A stretch of DNA of 64,000 bases from Brachycybe producta (taxonomy: Eukaryota > Arthropoda > Diplopoda > Playtdesmida > Andrognathidae). The notes under the pieces are model-generated. The model did not search any database, had not been told where the DNA came from, and was given only the letters and a program-made list of their open reading frames with translations. Every line of letters starts with the position of its first letter. Position 1 is the stretch's first letter. Made by a program: the position numbers and the translations under genes. Positions 34,901 to 40,590 of this stretch are shown one piece after another. The stretch lies in contig JAUPFP010000017.1 in NCBI GenBank assembly GCA_036925085.1, forward strand, positions 2,632,058 to 2,696,057, given 5' to 3'.

Positions 34901-35747
34901 ACACACAAGGCCCTATTTGTAATGGTCCGTGTTTCAATTTATTATGGGTCCATTTCTTGATATCGAAACTATGAAATAAATCATTCAATGGTTCAGTGGC
35001 TAAACAACGCCACAGTAGTAACTATTCTCTATTTAATGTGATTGTGTGCATTAAACACGTTACTCGACAATCTGCATTCGTCCGCATGTCTTCATTTATT
35101 CTCTTCCAGCCAACTGCATCCAAAGAAAATATTTAAGGGAACCACCCCGGCACCATTATGAATCAAGTCTAAATGGTACATACTCTTAGCGTAAGGCGGT
35201 ATTGGCCACAAACTAAGAGGATCCAGACTTGAGTTCCCTAACAGGTGCTCTACACTGTTACAATAGGTTGTTTGAAAATCGACAATTATATTTCCTGGAT
35301 ACTACAGTAATGGTAGTAGAACAACAAACAGGATGCAGAGAAGAGATTGATGCTAGTATACTCTCCATGGTGCCACCTTTTTGGGTGCTTGTATGTTCCA
35401 AAATTGACTATGTACTGTACATAGAAGAAACACGACTCCTATAATACCTCCACACCATTGCAACAAAGTTAGTCAGTCTAAAAAACCCCGAAAGTTATCA
35501 ACAACAAAAAATGCTCACCTTCATTCAATTTAGCTGAACGTAAACCAAAGGCAAGAGAAGTTCCTATGACTGTCACAATTGCAGCACCAATGGAAATCTT
35601 CGAACTTGTCGTACGAGCGAAATTCGAAATGTGAAGTTTTGCTTGCGATGCATAAACTTTATTTACATGGAAGTTCTTCTTGTGCAATAAATGTCTTGTT
35701 GCTGTTTTAGTAAGGATCATGTGATGCCGATAAGGAATTAACTTCAT
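10832..35747 (-). CDS. SUOX: Sulfite oxidase gene, eight coding exons, 3' end missing
   Basis: Sulfite oxidase turns sulfite into sulfate in the mitochondrial intermembrane space and passes electrons through a cytochrome b5 haem to cytochrome c. Coding exons, in gene order: 35747-35519, 34595-34375, 32095-31905, 31832-31643, 30357-30219, 14043-13798, 13736-13596 and 10968-10832. They join in frame into 498 codons. Domain order is presequence and membrane anchor, cytochrome b5, molybdopterin domain, then the start of the dimerisation domain. The molybdenum-ligand cysteine lies in CAGNRRSE and the active-site tyrosine in NDYKG. Human SUOX is about 545 residues, so roughly 45-50 C-terminal residues are missing; I did not find them between 1 and 10831. 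Introns are GT-AG except one GC-AG. The 16.2 kb intron holds a full Ty3/gypsy element in sense orientation. It looks like a functional host gene, but the absent last exon prevents certainty. Confidence 0.93.
11061..11523. mobile_element. Inverted-repeat element, mariner-like ends
   Basis: The ends are TAGGGTGTCCCAAAAA and its complement TTTTTTGGGACACCCTA, flanked by TA, with longer partly matching arms that reach GAATGCATACC on both sides. A TA target and these ends suggest a mariner-type miniature element of about 460 bp. An 85-codon open frame inside (11337-11594) runs past the right end and is not conserved coding sequence. Confidence 0.75.
12322..12715. repeat. Tandem duplication, two units of ~190 bp
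   Basis: A unit starting GGATTTAACATGAGCT at 12322 is repeated from about 12513 (GGAATTTAACATGGGCT) with the same order of motifs: AATACGAGATTTTA, TATCACTAGATGAGCAATAT, and AACCATGTATTTTTAAA. The two copies differ by a handful of bases and small indels. The region is non-coding and lies within a SUOX intron. Confidence 0.8.
13020..13430. repeat. Dispersed repeat D, copy in SUOX intron
   Basis: The segment begins CATCACAAAATTACTTCGAA and shares AAAAATGTTAAATTT, the CGCGGCAATATGTTTA motif, and further on CGATCAGCACATATTTAAGGTG with 30850-31160, where the last part is inverted. A shorter piece of the same start lies at 11660. The element type is unknown. Confidence 0.55.
13596..13736 (-). CDS. 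SUOX: SUOX exon 7: start of dimerisation domain
   Basis: The exon (2 bases + 46 codons + 1 base) reads [26 protein letters not shown] and ends in NVKG. FSP.VDW..VDF.SAP.IQ.LPVQSAI is the conserved bridge from the molybdopterin domain to the immunoglobulin-like dimerisation domain. The acceptor is ACTGTAG and the donor is AAAG|GTGAGG. Confidence 0.92.
13798..14043 (-). CDS. SUOX: SUOX exon 6: molybdopterin domain with active-site tyrosine
   Basis: The acceptor is TTATTACAG and the donor is AAAG|GTAACA. The exon encodes 81 whole codons with [39 protein letters not shown] and [10 protein letters not shown]. The tyrosine in DYKG corresponds to the tyrosine next to the molybdenum in vertebrate enzymes. 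The splice junction restores EGLD, matching the family exactly in length. Vertebrate enzymes have ESYSHW where this one has ESDSHW; that position is not the catalytic tyrosine. Confidence 0.93.
14045..14618. other. SUOX intron stretch with no recognised feature
   Basis: This is intronic, AT-rich sequence between SUOX exon 6 and the left LTR of the G1 element. I see no exon, transposon end or tandem repeat in it. Confidence 0.5.
14619..15385 (-). repeat. G1 3' LTR
   Basis: Read on the minus strand it starts TGTGGCAACCTGG and ends ACGGTCCGGCGGGAGTTACA. It matches the right LTR over its whole length with scattered substitutions (for example GGTGAACAATTTCCGACG against TGTGACCAAGGTCCGACG), so the insertion is not brand new. 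Short open frames in it also occur in the other LTR and are not genes. Confidence 0.92.
15349..18247 (-). pseudogene. G1 ORF3: extra protein downstream of pol, frame-broken
   Basis: Between integrase and the 3' LTR the minus strand carries a chain of frames (18247-17618, 17574-17164, 17130-16735, 16874-15945, 16017-15349) with one-base shifts between them. The N-terminal part is acidic and Ser/Thr-rich. Next come a probable coiled coil ([30 protein letters not shown]) and a basic run ([16 protein letters not shown]) that could be a nuclear signal. The C-terminal domain follows from [10 protein letters not shown], through [15 protein letters not shown], to [12 protein letters not shown]. That C-terminal domain resembles the ORF3 of family G2. 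I see no signal peptide or membrane segment, so it is not an obvious envelope protein. The function is unknown. Confidence 0.65.
16411..16477. repeat. Inverted duplication inside G1 ORF3
   Basis: The left arm 16411-16438 (TTGTGGTGAAGGAGGAGTCC...) and the right arm 16447-16477 are reverse complements apart from a 3-base indel, with an 8-base loop. It sits in the middle of coding sequence and disturbs the frame. Confidence 0.85.
18430..18830. repeat. Three tandem 130 bp repeats upstream of ORF3
   Basis: A block containing CCGTCCAAAGTC, TTCACGGTCA and GGTGAAAACCA recurs at about 18478, 18608 and 18738, giving an exact 130-base period. The motif ACCGTG/CACGGT occurs many times. The repeats lie just before the ORF3 frames in transcription order of the element, between integrase and ORF3. 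Confidence 0.75.
19357..20462 (-). pseudogene. G1 integrase core and C-terminus, frame-broken
   Basis: Translated pieces include the core region (complement of 20330-20460, containing [17 protein letters not shown] with a catalytic Asp), DRGSQFS near 20210, and a C-terminal segment with [12 protein letters not shown] at ~19860. Several frame changes and stops lie between 19890 and 20460, so no continuous integrase is encoded. A Ser/Pro-rich tail follows to 19357. Confidence 0.7.
20463..21011 (-). CDS. G1 pol: RNase H end and integrase zinc domain
   Basis: [20 protein letters not shown] and [10 protein letters not shown] are the usual end of the RNase H/tether region, where HADALSR is the common family form. 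After a linker comes [20 protein letters not shown] with [11 protein letters not shown], an integrase HHCC zinc domain. The second cysteine pair appears altered: the frame reads CQRA and stops, where CXXC would be expected. Confidence 0.85.
   Translation of the reverse strand: MISADSQNLQGRLGRWQMQLQEYRFKVQYKKVTLHVDADALSRYPVRDVADFSLPEYVEADVGEVIYHIRSEVDWVKEQEADAWCSKVKSEIFRDPNSNLRFKFVVADDLFAIRSIQDLLRTVLVVPNSCRAFCLRKLHDIPEAGHFGMFKTYQRLRSRFYWVGMKRDTAEYVKSRLVCQRA
21008..21725 (-). CDS. G1 reverse transcriptase (C-terminal part) and RNase H
   Basis: The frame begins at the LINE A junction and holds [12 protein letters not shown] with the YLDD catalytic motif, then [32 protein letters not shown] and [16 protein letters not shown], all standard for Ty3/gypsy reverse transcriptase. 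RNase H follows with [15 protein letters not shown] and [13 protein letters not shown]. The finger and palm regions before YLDD are absent, because the element is broken here by LINE A. The end meets the next frame at ~21010. Confidence 0.9.
21727..23420 (-). mobile_element. LINE A (CR1/L2-like) inserted in G1
   Basis: The element ends in a (GAATTT)n tail at 21730-21752. Minus-strand frames give reverse transcriptase motifs: [60 protein letters not shown] and [13 protein letters not shown]-terminal part follows with [20 protein letters not shown] and [13 protein letters not shown]. These are typical of CR1/L2/Jockey-type LINEs. It is 5'-truncated in the reverse transcriptase and broken by frame changes (22923/22606, 22419). 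The neighbouring G1 protease and RT start are gone. Confidence 0.9.
23424..23470. repeat. Perfect hairpin at the LINE A / G1 junction
   Basis: The arms 23424-23444 and 23450-23470 are perfect 21 bp reverse complements (GCATGTCTGGGATTACCGTCC) with a 5-base loop ACACC. The hairpin lies four bases from the end of LINE A. Confidence 0.95.
24020..24061 (-). CDS. G1 Gag zinc knuckle (nucleocapsid)
   Basis: The minus strand encodes [14 protein letters not shown], a CX2CX4HX4C zinc knuckle that binds RNA in retroelement Gag proteins. It lies in a frame one step off from the main Gag frame, so a frameshift, real or mutational, separates the two. After it the frame gives KGQVASDAW and continues to about 23830. 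Confidence 0.85.
24233..25486 (-). CDS. G1 Gag-like capsid protein
   Basis: This is an open frame of about 417 codons, the first long frame after the leader. The central part (residues ~230-390) has features of a retrotransposon Gag capsid domain: [45 protein letters not shown] and [17 protein letters not shown]. The N-terminal 200 residues are Pro- and Arg-rich. The frame continues, with a shift, into a Lys/Ala-rich tail and a zinc knuckle at 24020-24061. The start is not certain, because no ATG stands out within the first codons. Confidence 0.8.
   Translation of the reverse strand: MTVALGAEGGVRLETGEQGGSVNGDFPDEWVMVWKCRSDILPGEYPLEDSGSDGDLIGEGDRPQPNVQVSTAARPVGRGGHLLRDMVEIPHETAREGRAFLAGLSEQQLIENAYGIDVLRLEGRLSRSAIEPRVDPRFSLSPVRKRAQREEPLVQARLVPPREAPRPSPKGTGRGVPPAPGQQPRVYVVIPSEAEYESYVSGNRSRQRRRVSAAAWTPAPAVLTEVQAFGFFNPVHSFARYDSREDLAPFLRKLEAKARAQRWTDESRCSFFTFLLDGLAEEYYATLVETLPDLTWTELKDAMRSRFSTSNQAHLCFGEFESMKQGATESVQAFYWRFLELSDRVSLGEDESCRLIRFKWKLLTAITDQLIRCKAGTVEAYARKERLVEADLLLTGKLPARTRGIPQDRASAQSSGS
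25570..26150 (-). repeat. G1 leader: ~70 bp degenerate repeats with CACGGT motif
   Basis: Between the primer site and Gag the sequence repeats a block with ACCGCGGTATAACGGACAAA, then GTCCGT and CCACGGT, at ~25693, 25763 and 25836, with weaker copies after. CACGGT/ACCGTG also recurs in the LTR and in the region before ORF3. It may be a packaging or regulatory region; this is inference. Confidence 0.7.
26158..26173 (-). other. Putative primer-binding site of G1
   Basis: Two bases after the 5' LTR the minus strand reads TGGTGGCGGCGCCGGG. A TGG start next to the LTR is expected, because the primer tRNA ends in CCA. I could not match the remainder to a particular tRNA. Confidence 0.6.
26176..26940 (-). 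repeat. G1 5' LTR
   Basis: This is the partner of 14619-15385. It ends ...CGGGACGTTACA on the minus strand, and the internal region begins right after with a putative primer-binding site. TG...CA ends and the CTCT duplication outside confirm the borders. Confidence 0.92.
26941..27570. other. SUOX intron stretch without recognised elements
   Basis: Only weak features are visible: a self-complementary CCATGGTCAGTTTGACCATGG at 27112-27132 and AT-rich sequence after 27240. No exon or transposon end was recognised. Confidence 0.5.
27675..28257 (+). mobile_element. Solo LTR, family G3, copy 1
   Basis: It starts TGTAAGACCCTATATTTCGC, ends CTCTAAACTGTTACA, and is flanked by TTTT on both sides. It matches the solo LTR at 34721-35262 along its length (for example TAAGACCACATCC, GATTCAGTGGCTAA-like blocks, and TAACAGGTGCTCTA near the end). 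It contains a 68-base perfect palindrome at 28153-28220 that the other copy lacks. Confidence 0.85.
28153..28220. repeat. Perfect 68 bp palindrome in the solo LTR
   Basis: Two 34-base arms meet with no spacer: TAGATCCTTTTAGTTTGAGA... leads to GCCTTATAAGGC at the centre and then the exact complement. The other LTR copy has only one arm (GTAAGGCGGTATTGG...GAGGATCCAG), so this is an inverted duplication. Confidence 0.95.
28330..28677. other. SUOX intron stretch without recognised elements
   Basis: This is AT-rich intronic sequence between the split inverted-repeat element and the next foldback element. I see no exon, terminal repeat or tandem repeat. Confidence 0.45.
28680..30021. mobile_element. 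Foldback element carrying a G1 solo LTR
   Basis: The ends are GACCCGTTTCACAAAACTAC and the complement of GTAGTTTCGTGAAACGGGCC. Internally many short copies of TTGTAGTTAC/ACAAGTTGTAGTAACA-like words occur on both arms. At 29183-29919 a complete G1-type solo LTR has landed in it. Without the LTR the element is about 600 bp. Confidence 0.75.
29183..29919 (+). mobile_element. Solo LTR of the G1 family
   Basis: It starts TGTGGCAACTTGGTCTGGC, ends GGGTCGTTACA, and is flanked by GTGT on each side (29179-29182, 29920-29923). Shared with G1 LTRs are GACGGTGGTCTGCC, GGTGCCAGCAGACCTCTCAC and the end sequence. The middle is diverged. A solo LTR arises by recombination between two LTRs. Confidence 0.85.
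30219..30357 (-). CDS. SUOX: SUOX exon 5: molybdopterin domain
   Basis: After CTTTGTAG the exon encodes [20 protein letters not shown] and LRDVLQYAG, ending at LFEG with donor GAAG|GTATTG in phase 1. G.aISta.WsGarl.dvL is the conserved cofactor-pocket stretch of this family. The following intron is 16.2 kb, the longest seen in the gene, and holds most of the LTR material. Confidence 0.92.
30461..30815 (-). mobile_element. Old LINE A 3' fragment
   Basis: AAATTACTCTGCCAGCAGCAG followed by AGGCCTGTAGAAG, and farther on AATGACCTGAAAAATTTACTTC, match 21755-22140 of LINE A with many differences. It has no intact frame and lies just upstream of SUOX exon 5 in the intron. Confidence 0.65.
30850..31160. 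repeat. Dispersed repeat D, second copy, with hairpin
   Basis: It shares CTACATCACAAAATTAC and GTTAAATTTAAAATAAACA-like words with 13020-13430. A strong hairpin at ~30960-31015 has arms AACAATCGCGGCAATATGTTTA and their complement with a 9-base loop. The later part (CACCTTAAATATATGCTGGTCG) is inverted compared with the other copy. Confidence 0.55.
31643..31832 (-). CDS. SUOX: SUOX exon 4: molybdenum-binding cysteine exon
   Basis: The exon begins after TTTTAACAG and encodes [15 protein letters not shown], then the central strand region, and ends with [15 protein letters not shown] before a GTGAGT donor. The cysteine in CAGNRR is the ligand that binds molybdenum in this family, and [10 protein letters not shown] is a family signature. 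The length of 190 bases (1 + 63 codons) fits the phase left by exon 3. Confidence 0.92.
31905..32095 (-). CDS. SUOX: SUOX exon 3: linker and start of molybdopterin domain
   Basis: The exon encodes 63 residues plus two bases. It contains [18 protein letters not shown] and PYNAEPP, which match the conserved hinge and the entry to the molybdopterin domain of animal sulfite oxidases. The acceptor is GTGAAG in phase 0. The reading frame runs into a stop soon after CCAAG, and the only junction that keeps frame and alignment with the next exon is CCAAG|GCACTG, a GC donor. Confidence 0.88.
32415..33460. mobile_element. Long foldback element in SUOX intron
   Basis: The left arm contains AACACAACTAGAACATAAAA, then GGAGAATTGGCC and AACTCCAAAACTACTAAAGA. 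The right arm has the complement in reverse order at ~33270-33450. A second nested inverted pair is at 32630-32680 and 32905-32955 (GCAAATTAAAAAACCTGTAG against CTACATGTTTTTCAATTTGC), and a third around AGTGACCAATTG. The open frames inside are shadows of the repeat. Confidence 0.75.
33890..34125. mobile_element. Foldback element, second copy of the 9640 family
   Basis: It contains CATTTGCCCTAAAGGGACAA at the left and TAGGGCAAATGTCCCACACC at the right, with the same centre (CCACTTTTTTGTTCTC, CGGTTTAGTGTCTTTTGGTG) as 9640-10010. The arms hold fewer copies of the short repeat than the first copy. Confidence 0.8.
34375..34595 (-). CDS. SUOX: SUOX exon 2: cytochrome b5 haem domain
   Basis: After a CTTACAG acceptor the exon encodes 73 residues and ends in phase 0 at a GTAATT donor. 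The protein reads as a cytochrome b5 fold: [20 protein letters not shown], then [15 protein letters not shown] with the first haem-ligand histidine, then [12 protein letters not shown] with the second. Spacing between the two histidines matches sulfite oxidases. This domain takes electrons from the molybdenum centre and gives them to cytochrome c. Confidence 0.92.
34721..35262 (+). mobile_element. Solo LTR, family G3, copy 2
   Basis: The LTR has TGTAACACCCTGTATTTCGG at the start and CTCTACACTGTTACA at the end, with ATAG duplicated on both sides (34717-34720, 35263-35266). It lies in the SUOX intron between exons 1 and 2. Family membership follows from the match to 27675-28257. The G3 ends resemble G2 ends (TGTAACACC), so G3 may be a related lineage. 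Confidence 0.88.
35519..35747 (-). CDS. SUOX: SUOX exon 1: mitochondrial presequence and anchor
   Basis: This exon encodes 76 residues plus one base. The start is the first ATG in frame ([14 protein letters not shown]); the frame is open a little further upstream but only through a non-ATG codon. The first ~45 residues are rich in Arg, Lys, His and hydroxyl residues and contain no acidic residue, as expected of a mitochondrial presequence. A hydrophobic anchor of about 18 residues follows ([18 protein letters not shown]), which fits release into the intermembrane space. The donor is G|GTGAGC in phase 1. An AG lies just upstream of the ATG, so an additional non-coding 5' exon is possible. Confidence 0.8.
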
Positions 35748-36093
35748 AAATAACCTATTAAAAACGCAGTTCAATCAAGATTAGCTAGAAACCATTGGTA
35801 TTAAAAAGCTGAGGCTCAGATTCACACTACGTTTGTGAAAACATATACATTCACTATCAATCCATAGAATTTCTACAGGATTGCCTAAGGGAAGAATCAC
35901 ACACTAAATAAAATCCTACTGAAATTACCCTTTGTAAGGCATTTTATCAGAAATGCTATATAGGCCTATCGTTTGGTGAATAGAACCATCAACATATTCT
36001 GATTTTTTATTTCTATTTTTGTTTTCCAGATGATTTTTTTCAGAGTGGGTGTCAATTGTTCATTTAGTCTAAATCAGACTTAACTTAAGATAG
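35748..36093. other. SUOX 5' flank, no clear promoter motif
   Basis: Upstream of the SUOX start codon there is AT-rich sequence. I see no convincing TATA box or GC-rich promoter. A polypyrimidine-AG pattern (TTTTTAATAG) just before the ATG leaves open that transcription starts further upstream and a non-coding exon is spliced on. Confidence 0.35.
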
Positions 36094-36678
36094 GGGTTTC
36101 ATTACCGGTTTTATCGTTACCTGTCAACCGGTATTGCCGGTCTATTTTGTTACATCGGTATTACCGGTAAATTGACCTTTCAATACCGCTTTTTCGGTAA
36201 AAAGTTTTATATTAATTGGGATAAAAAAAATTGACCAATAATTAAGAACCACTTGAGTTTGGAGAGAATACAACGTATGGCTTAATGATAGTAAGCAATC
36301 GACGGTGGGGGAAAAAACACTCAAAACATTTGCTGTCTGAGATTCAGACACATAGTCACCCTTCGCCAGTATGTCCAAAAATAGTGAATAAAATAGAACA
36401 GATTGTGAGATGAAATGAATGCTTTAATTTGTGTTCCTTTATGAATTATACTGTTTTGTTTCATTCGTTTTACTATTTATTTTGTTTTATTATTTTGTCA
36501 TGTTCCCTTTTTATTTAATTTTATAATAAAATATGAATTTAAAAATGATAAATGTTTTCTTTAAATATAATATAAATTTTAGCTTCATTACAGATATTTA
36601 CTAGTGTACCGGTTTCAATAATGCTACATTACCGAAAAACCCGTACTGCTATCAGGTGACTGGTAATGGAAACCCTAA
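36094..36678. mobile_element. Inverted-repeat element with ACCGGT-rich ends
   Basis: The ends are GGGGTTTCATTACCGG and the complement of TAATGGAAACCC. The subterminal regions repeat ACCGGTATTGCCGG-like words (36100-36200), as in hAT elements, where the transposase binds such repeats. The inner part is AT-rich and has no conserved transposase frame. The flanks have similar TTAAGATA / TTAGATA words, which may be a worn target duplication. Confidence 0.55.
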
Positions 36679-37831
36679 ACTTAGATACATCCTTCACAAA
36701 AACCCACATTATATAATGTAGAACTTTTTCCCCTTTTACATGATACTGATTGACGCTGACTAACACTACTTGGTAGGTGAGAATGACATTCATCCATACA
36801 ATTTTATTAGTGATTATAATTTATTTATTATTAAGTAAAAATATTTTTTCTTTTACATTTTGTGGCAGAAAGTTGTGAGCTTTTGACGTCGACTCTATTA
36901 TTTTACCAACTTGTAGAGGATGATTTCTATAGCTCGTGCCTTCTCTACATTGCGCGGTGCCCACACAGAGAAGTTTCAAGCTACAGAAAGAGTCGGATGG
37001 AGATCGATTACAATCATCCTCCTGCATGGGGGTGAAATCTATGCAGAAGGATAGTGGCCATCTTTCTCTCTCTTGGTCAACACTGATATGCATCTTCCCT
37101 TGTTACCCAATTGAAGATGCTGTAGCTGCTCCAGGATCGTATGTCTCCTTGCCCTATGGTGTCTCCGGCCTCTGTAGAGAAGTGCTAGTTACCAAACATT
37201 GAGACAATGCTGGTTTCCATTATACCGCTTTATTCATCCTCATACAGAAACTACTAAGTTTACAAGGATGAATTGGTTTCATTAAAGGTGCATCCTCGAG
37301 CCCATGATGTGGTATGAATAAAGATCTACGTAATACAAAGTTGAGCAAAGAGAAGGACGATGAACAAAGAGGAGCATGGTCCTTTTATACCTTGGACCTG
37401 TGTACACCTACGAGGTGTAACCAGGTCCAAGTGACCATAGTCCTCAATGTATTAATCCGCCGCTTGGGTATGAGTCATAAGTGTGAGTCGGAGAGGAGAG
37501 GGGACGAGCAAGAGTTGTTTACCCCCAGGCTATGGTTTTGGCGGGATCACAAATTACTGGGCGTTACATACCTTCCAACTTTACATGGAATACATTCTCG
37601 TACTCCAGCCAAGGGTAGAGGAAGGGTGAAGTTACGCAAGCAGGAGAGACATGGGTGGGCGAGCACACCTTGTACAGAGGTAATTTCGGAAAGACATTGG
37701 CACAAAAGTGTCAGTGCCTCTTAATATGCAAAGGGGTGAAACAAGAACAAAATGAAAATTAAAAGTGGCGAACACCTAAAGAAATGTGGAACATTCTTTG
37801 AAAAGGAACATTACAGATATACAAAAAGCAT

Positions 37832-39141
37832 TTACAATGTATTTTCTTTTTTTTTTATAAATTTTTCGATATCACCACCCAGACCGGTGAGGACACTGTA
37901 AACAGCGTCCCATAGGATGGCGGCCTGGTAGGTTGCACGGGTTCTCCATACAATCATTTGGGCGATGTTGTATACTCTGGTAAGCGGGACCCCCAAGAAA
38001 CTGTTGATGAAGACTTTCTGAAGGGCCCCGTGGGCCGGGGTCATGAGCTGCTCTGCAAACTGGTATATTTTGGCATACCTGCCGGAGGGCACTAGGATGG
38101 CCGTGGAGAGTTGCAGATTCAATTCAATTCAATTAGATACACCTGCAATCAGCTTGAAAGCCAAGTGGCAGGGGGGATTGCTCCCAATCGTGAGTGATTG
38201 TCATTTAAAAATAAGACATCATCACGAAATTGAAATCGTCCTAACAAAGAACTATTCACAGGAAGAGAATTCCATAGTCTAACAACATTAGGAATAAAAG
38301 ACCAAAAATATGCATCAGTCCTAGCCATTAATTCTTTCAAAGTCTTTGAATGCCCAAATCTACCGTTACGAGGATTTCTAGTTAGTAAACCATTAGGCAG
38401 AGTAATGTTATCATCAGATAGCAAACATCCCAGAAGAGTGAGGCTTTGCTCATTTCTTCAGACTGCTAATGTTTCCCATTCTAGCTCTTGAAGCAAATAT
38501 GATATGCTGTCAGTATATGCATACCGTCTCTTTACAAATCTTGCAGCCCTACGCTGCACCATTTCTATTTCTTGTTTTAGGTTATTTCTAAATGGGCTCC
38601 ATGATACGTCATCCCCATGATGTAGCGTCCTTCCTCTGGTGTGTAGAGGCGTGGAAATCCCTCCATTAGGTTGTAGTGGCCCAATTAGTAGGTGTTTACT
38701 GGCCTTGTTACTGGCCAGTTGTTTAGCAGTCATTCACACCGTGCTTCTTGACGAAGTGGGTGGTATACTGGCAATCTCCTGGTGGTTACTGTCGGAATTC
38801 GAAAAGGTTGTCACTTGTGACAGGATTACGAGTGCCGGTGGTGGCTCCGTAATTGTTGGAGCTGGATTAACGCAGTTGGTTGAGGCAGTTGATGTTGTCA
38901 GGTCGACAGCATGCACTGTGTTGTAAGGCGACTTCTTCGGCCTCAAGTTGGCACATTGTGGTGTCATCCGGGTCCATACATGTAGATGGGTGGGGGTGGC
39001 ATCGTCCTGGTTTCCCGTTGTTTCAATGCACATCTTACTTTTCTCGTGATGATTTTTGAAGTGCTGGTTGTCAGCCTGGCATTGTCTATATACTCGTGTT
39101 TTCCGACACCCCATTTTAGGTGTGAAATTCCAGAGTCCCAT
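37832..39141 (-). pseudogene. G2 ORF3, interrupted copy
   Basis: The N-terminal part (39141-38734) has a Cys/His cluster (CRKTRVYRQC, HFKNHHEKSKMC) that might bind zinc, then a Thr/Pro-rich linker (NPAPTITEPPPALVI). After the LINE insertion the conserved C-terminal domain continues (STAILVPSGRYAKIYQFAEQ, TYQAAILWDAVYSVLT). This copy keeps the N-terminal segment that is deleted from the full-length element at ~48450. Confidence 0.65.
38115..38612 (-). mobile_element. LINE B 3' end inserted in G2 ORF3
   Basis: A (TTCAA)n tail (ATTCAATTCAATTCAATTAG) and the last ~480 bases of the LINE B reverse transcriptase reading frame ([20 protein letters not shown]) match 43399-43890 almost throughout. It is strongly 5'-truncated. 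Confidence 0.9.
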
Positions 39142-39875
39142 GAATTAGATGAAACTCCAATAGGCCACCCAACTTGTGTTTATTATTGGGAGTCCATGGG
39201 GTGTCGGTTTCTAGGTATTGAATGCCGTTCATCTATTGTTTGTTGTGGTTGTCATACAACCTGGTCCCCAGGCGCGATGTGAAAGGTATACCCATACCCA
39301 TTAGGAATTTGATTTGATCAGTGGTGAAATGCAAGCAGTGGTTGTGTGAATGGCCATTTATGGCGGGAGATACGTAAATGACCGATGTGACATTAAGATA
39401 AACAAACAATCCAAAAAAAAATGTAGGGTTGTATTGTAGGATTATTTGTTAGGATTATTGGTGAGGTGTTAGTGAGATGTTGATGAGTGGCTTATTGCTG
39501 ATGTGGTTCTTGTTGTTGTGGGGAGTTGGTTTCTTCTCACCCCTCCAATCCTTCGACAACTGTCCTCAGTTGTTTTGGCTTGATATGAACTATGTTCTCC
39601 GTATCTCGAATCAGTCTCCCAAACGTGTCTTCATGTTCCAGCTTGAGCACTGTGTCGCTGATGATCCTGGTTATGTTGTAACCATCTCTATACGAGTTAC
39701 GTAGCTTTTTAGTTTCATCAGGCACAATGAGTTGGTCTCAAACGAGCACTGGATCTCCGACTTTGTATGGGTATGGCGTCTTCCGTCTGGCATCATAGTA
39801 CTTTTTTTGTTGCAAATGAGCTTTGTGCAGGTTGACCTTTGAAGTGTGAAGTGCGAGTGAAGTGTGTTCATAGTA

Positions 39876-40590
39876 ATATAGTAAAAATACAAAGAATCCA
39901 AAGATTGTTCATATTGTTTCAGGTATCTGCTTTCAGAAGGCTTTGCATTTGTGTTAACAATACGGTTTTCAAGTGATCCAATTGAGGCAATGTTTAGTAT
40001 TATACGGCAAATGCAAGGAAGGAATGACCAGGCTGATACAAAAGGTTTACATGTTGGACTGAATAAAACTGAGTGCATCACTTTCCTATATTTCATTTAT
40101 TGGATAGGCACAAGCAAAGCTATTGATAAAATATTAAAAATTGGTCTAGCAAATGCATGTGTTCTCCAGCCAATGATTCTTCTTTATATTCTTTAATTCA
40201 TTGTCAAGATCGTGGTAGTCTCACGTATCCATCAAGACAGCTGATTTCTTTAATAATGGCTATCTATAATTTTTTTTTGCTTTGCTCAACACGATTTCAA
40301 AGGGTGCAAATTACGAGCTGGTTTGTTAGCAGCATTGCTGCCAAGCATGAAAAAACACAAGTGGCTGTGTTGCAATAAATGTCCTGATTAAGTACAAGAA
40401 AAACATACTGAACTTCTTCACAATGTTATTTTGAAACGAATGACTCAAAATTTGCTACAGAACTCTGCTAATATAGCAACTGATGAGATTGATATTCCTT
40501 TGACTTTAAGTAATAAGCCAATTTCTCCAAAACCTCTCAAAATTAGTAAGTCGAGAACCTGGATGGCAATCTCATCACTCATTTAGAATA
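39876..40590 (+). pseudogene. P-element-like (THAP9-type) transposase remnant
   Basis: The plus strand encodes YLLSEGFAFVLTIRFSSDPI, then EAMFSIIRQMQGRNDQADTK. P-element/THAP9 transposases have a similar C-terminal segment, with FS.D..E..F..IR...G.ND. A later segment (ELLHNVILKRMTQNLLQN, 40420 on) may be the end of the same protein. The frame is interrupted and no ends were found, so this is a relic. The assignment rests on motif memory alone. Confidence 0.5.

Larger units (their letters stand above)
36874..39850 (-). mobile_element. G2 Ty3/gypsy element, 3' part only
   Basis: The 3' LTR (36874-37568), ORF3 (37832-39141, interrupted) and the integrase C-terminus (39537-39725, LKLEHEDTFGRLIRDTEN, HIKPKQLRTVVEG) match the full-length G2 element in the same order. 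Everything upstream of ~39850 (rest of pol, gag, 5' LTR) is absent. A LINE B 3' end sits inside ORF3. Confidence 0.85.

Noticed and set aside
35745..35774. Upstream extension of SUOX exon 1 (MNCVFNRLF)
   Set aside because: The first codon of that frame is TTG, not ATG; the first real ATG is at 35747.
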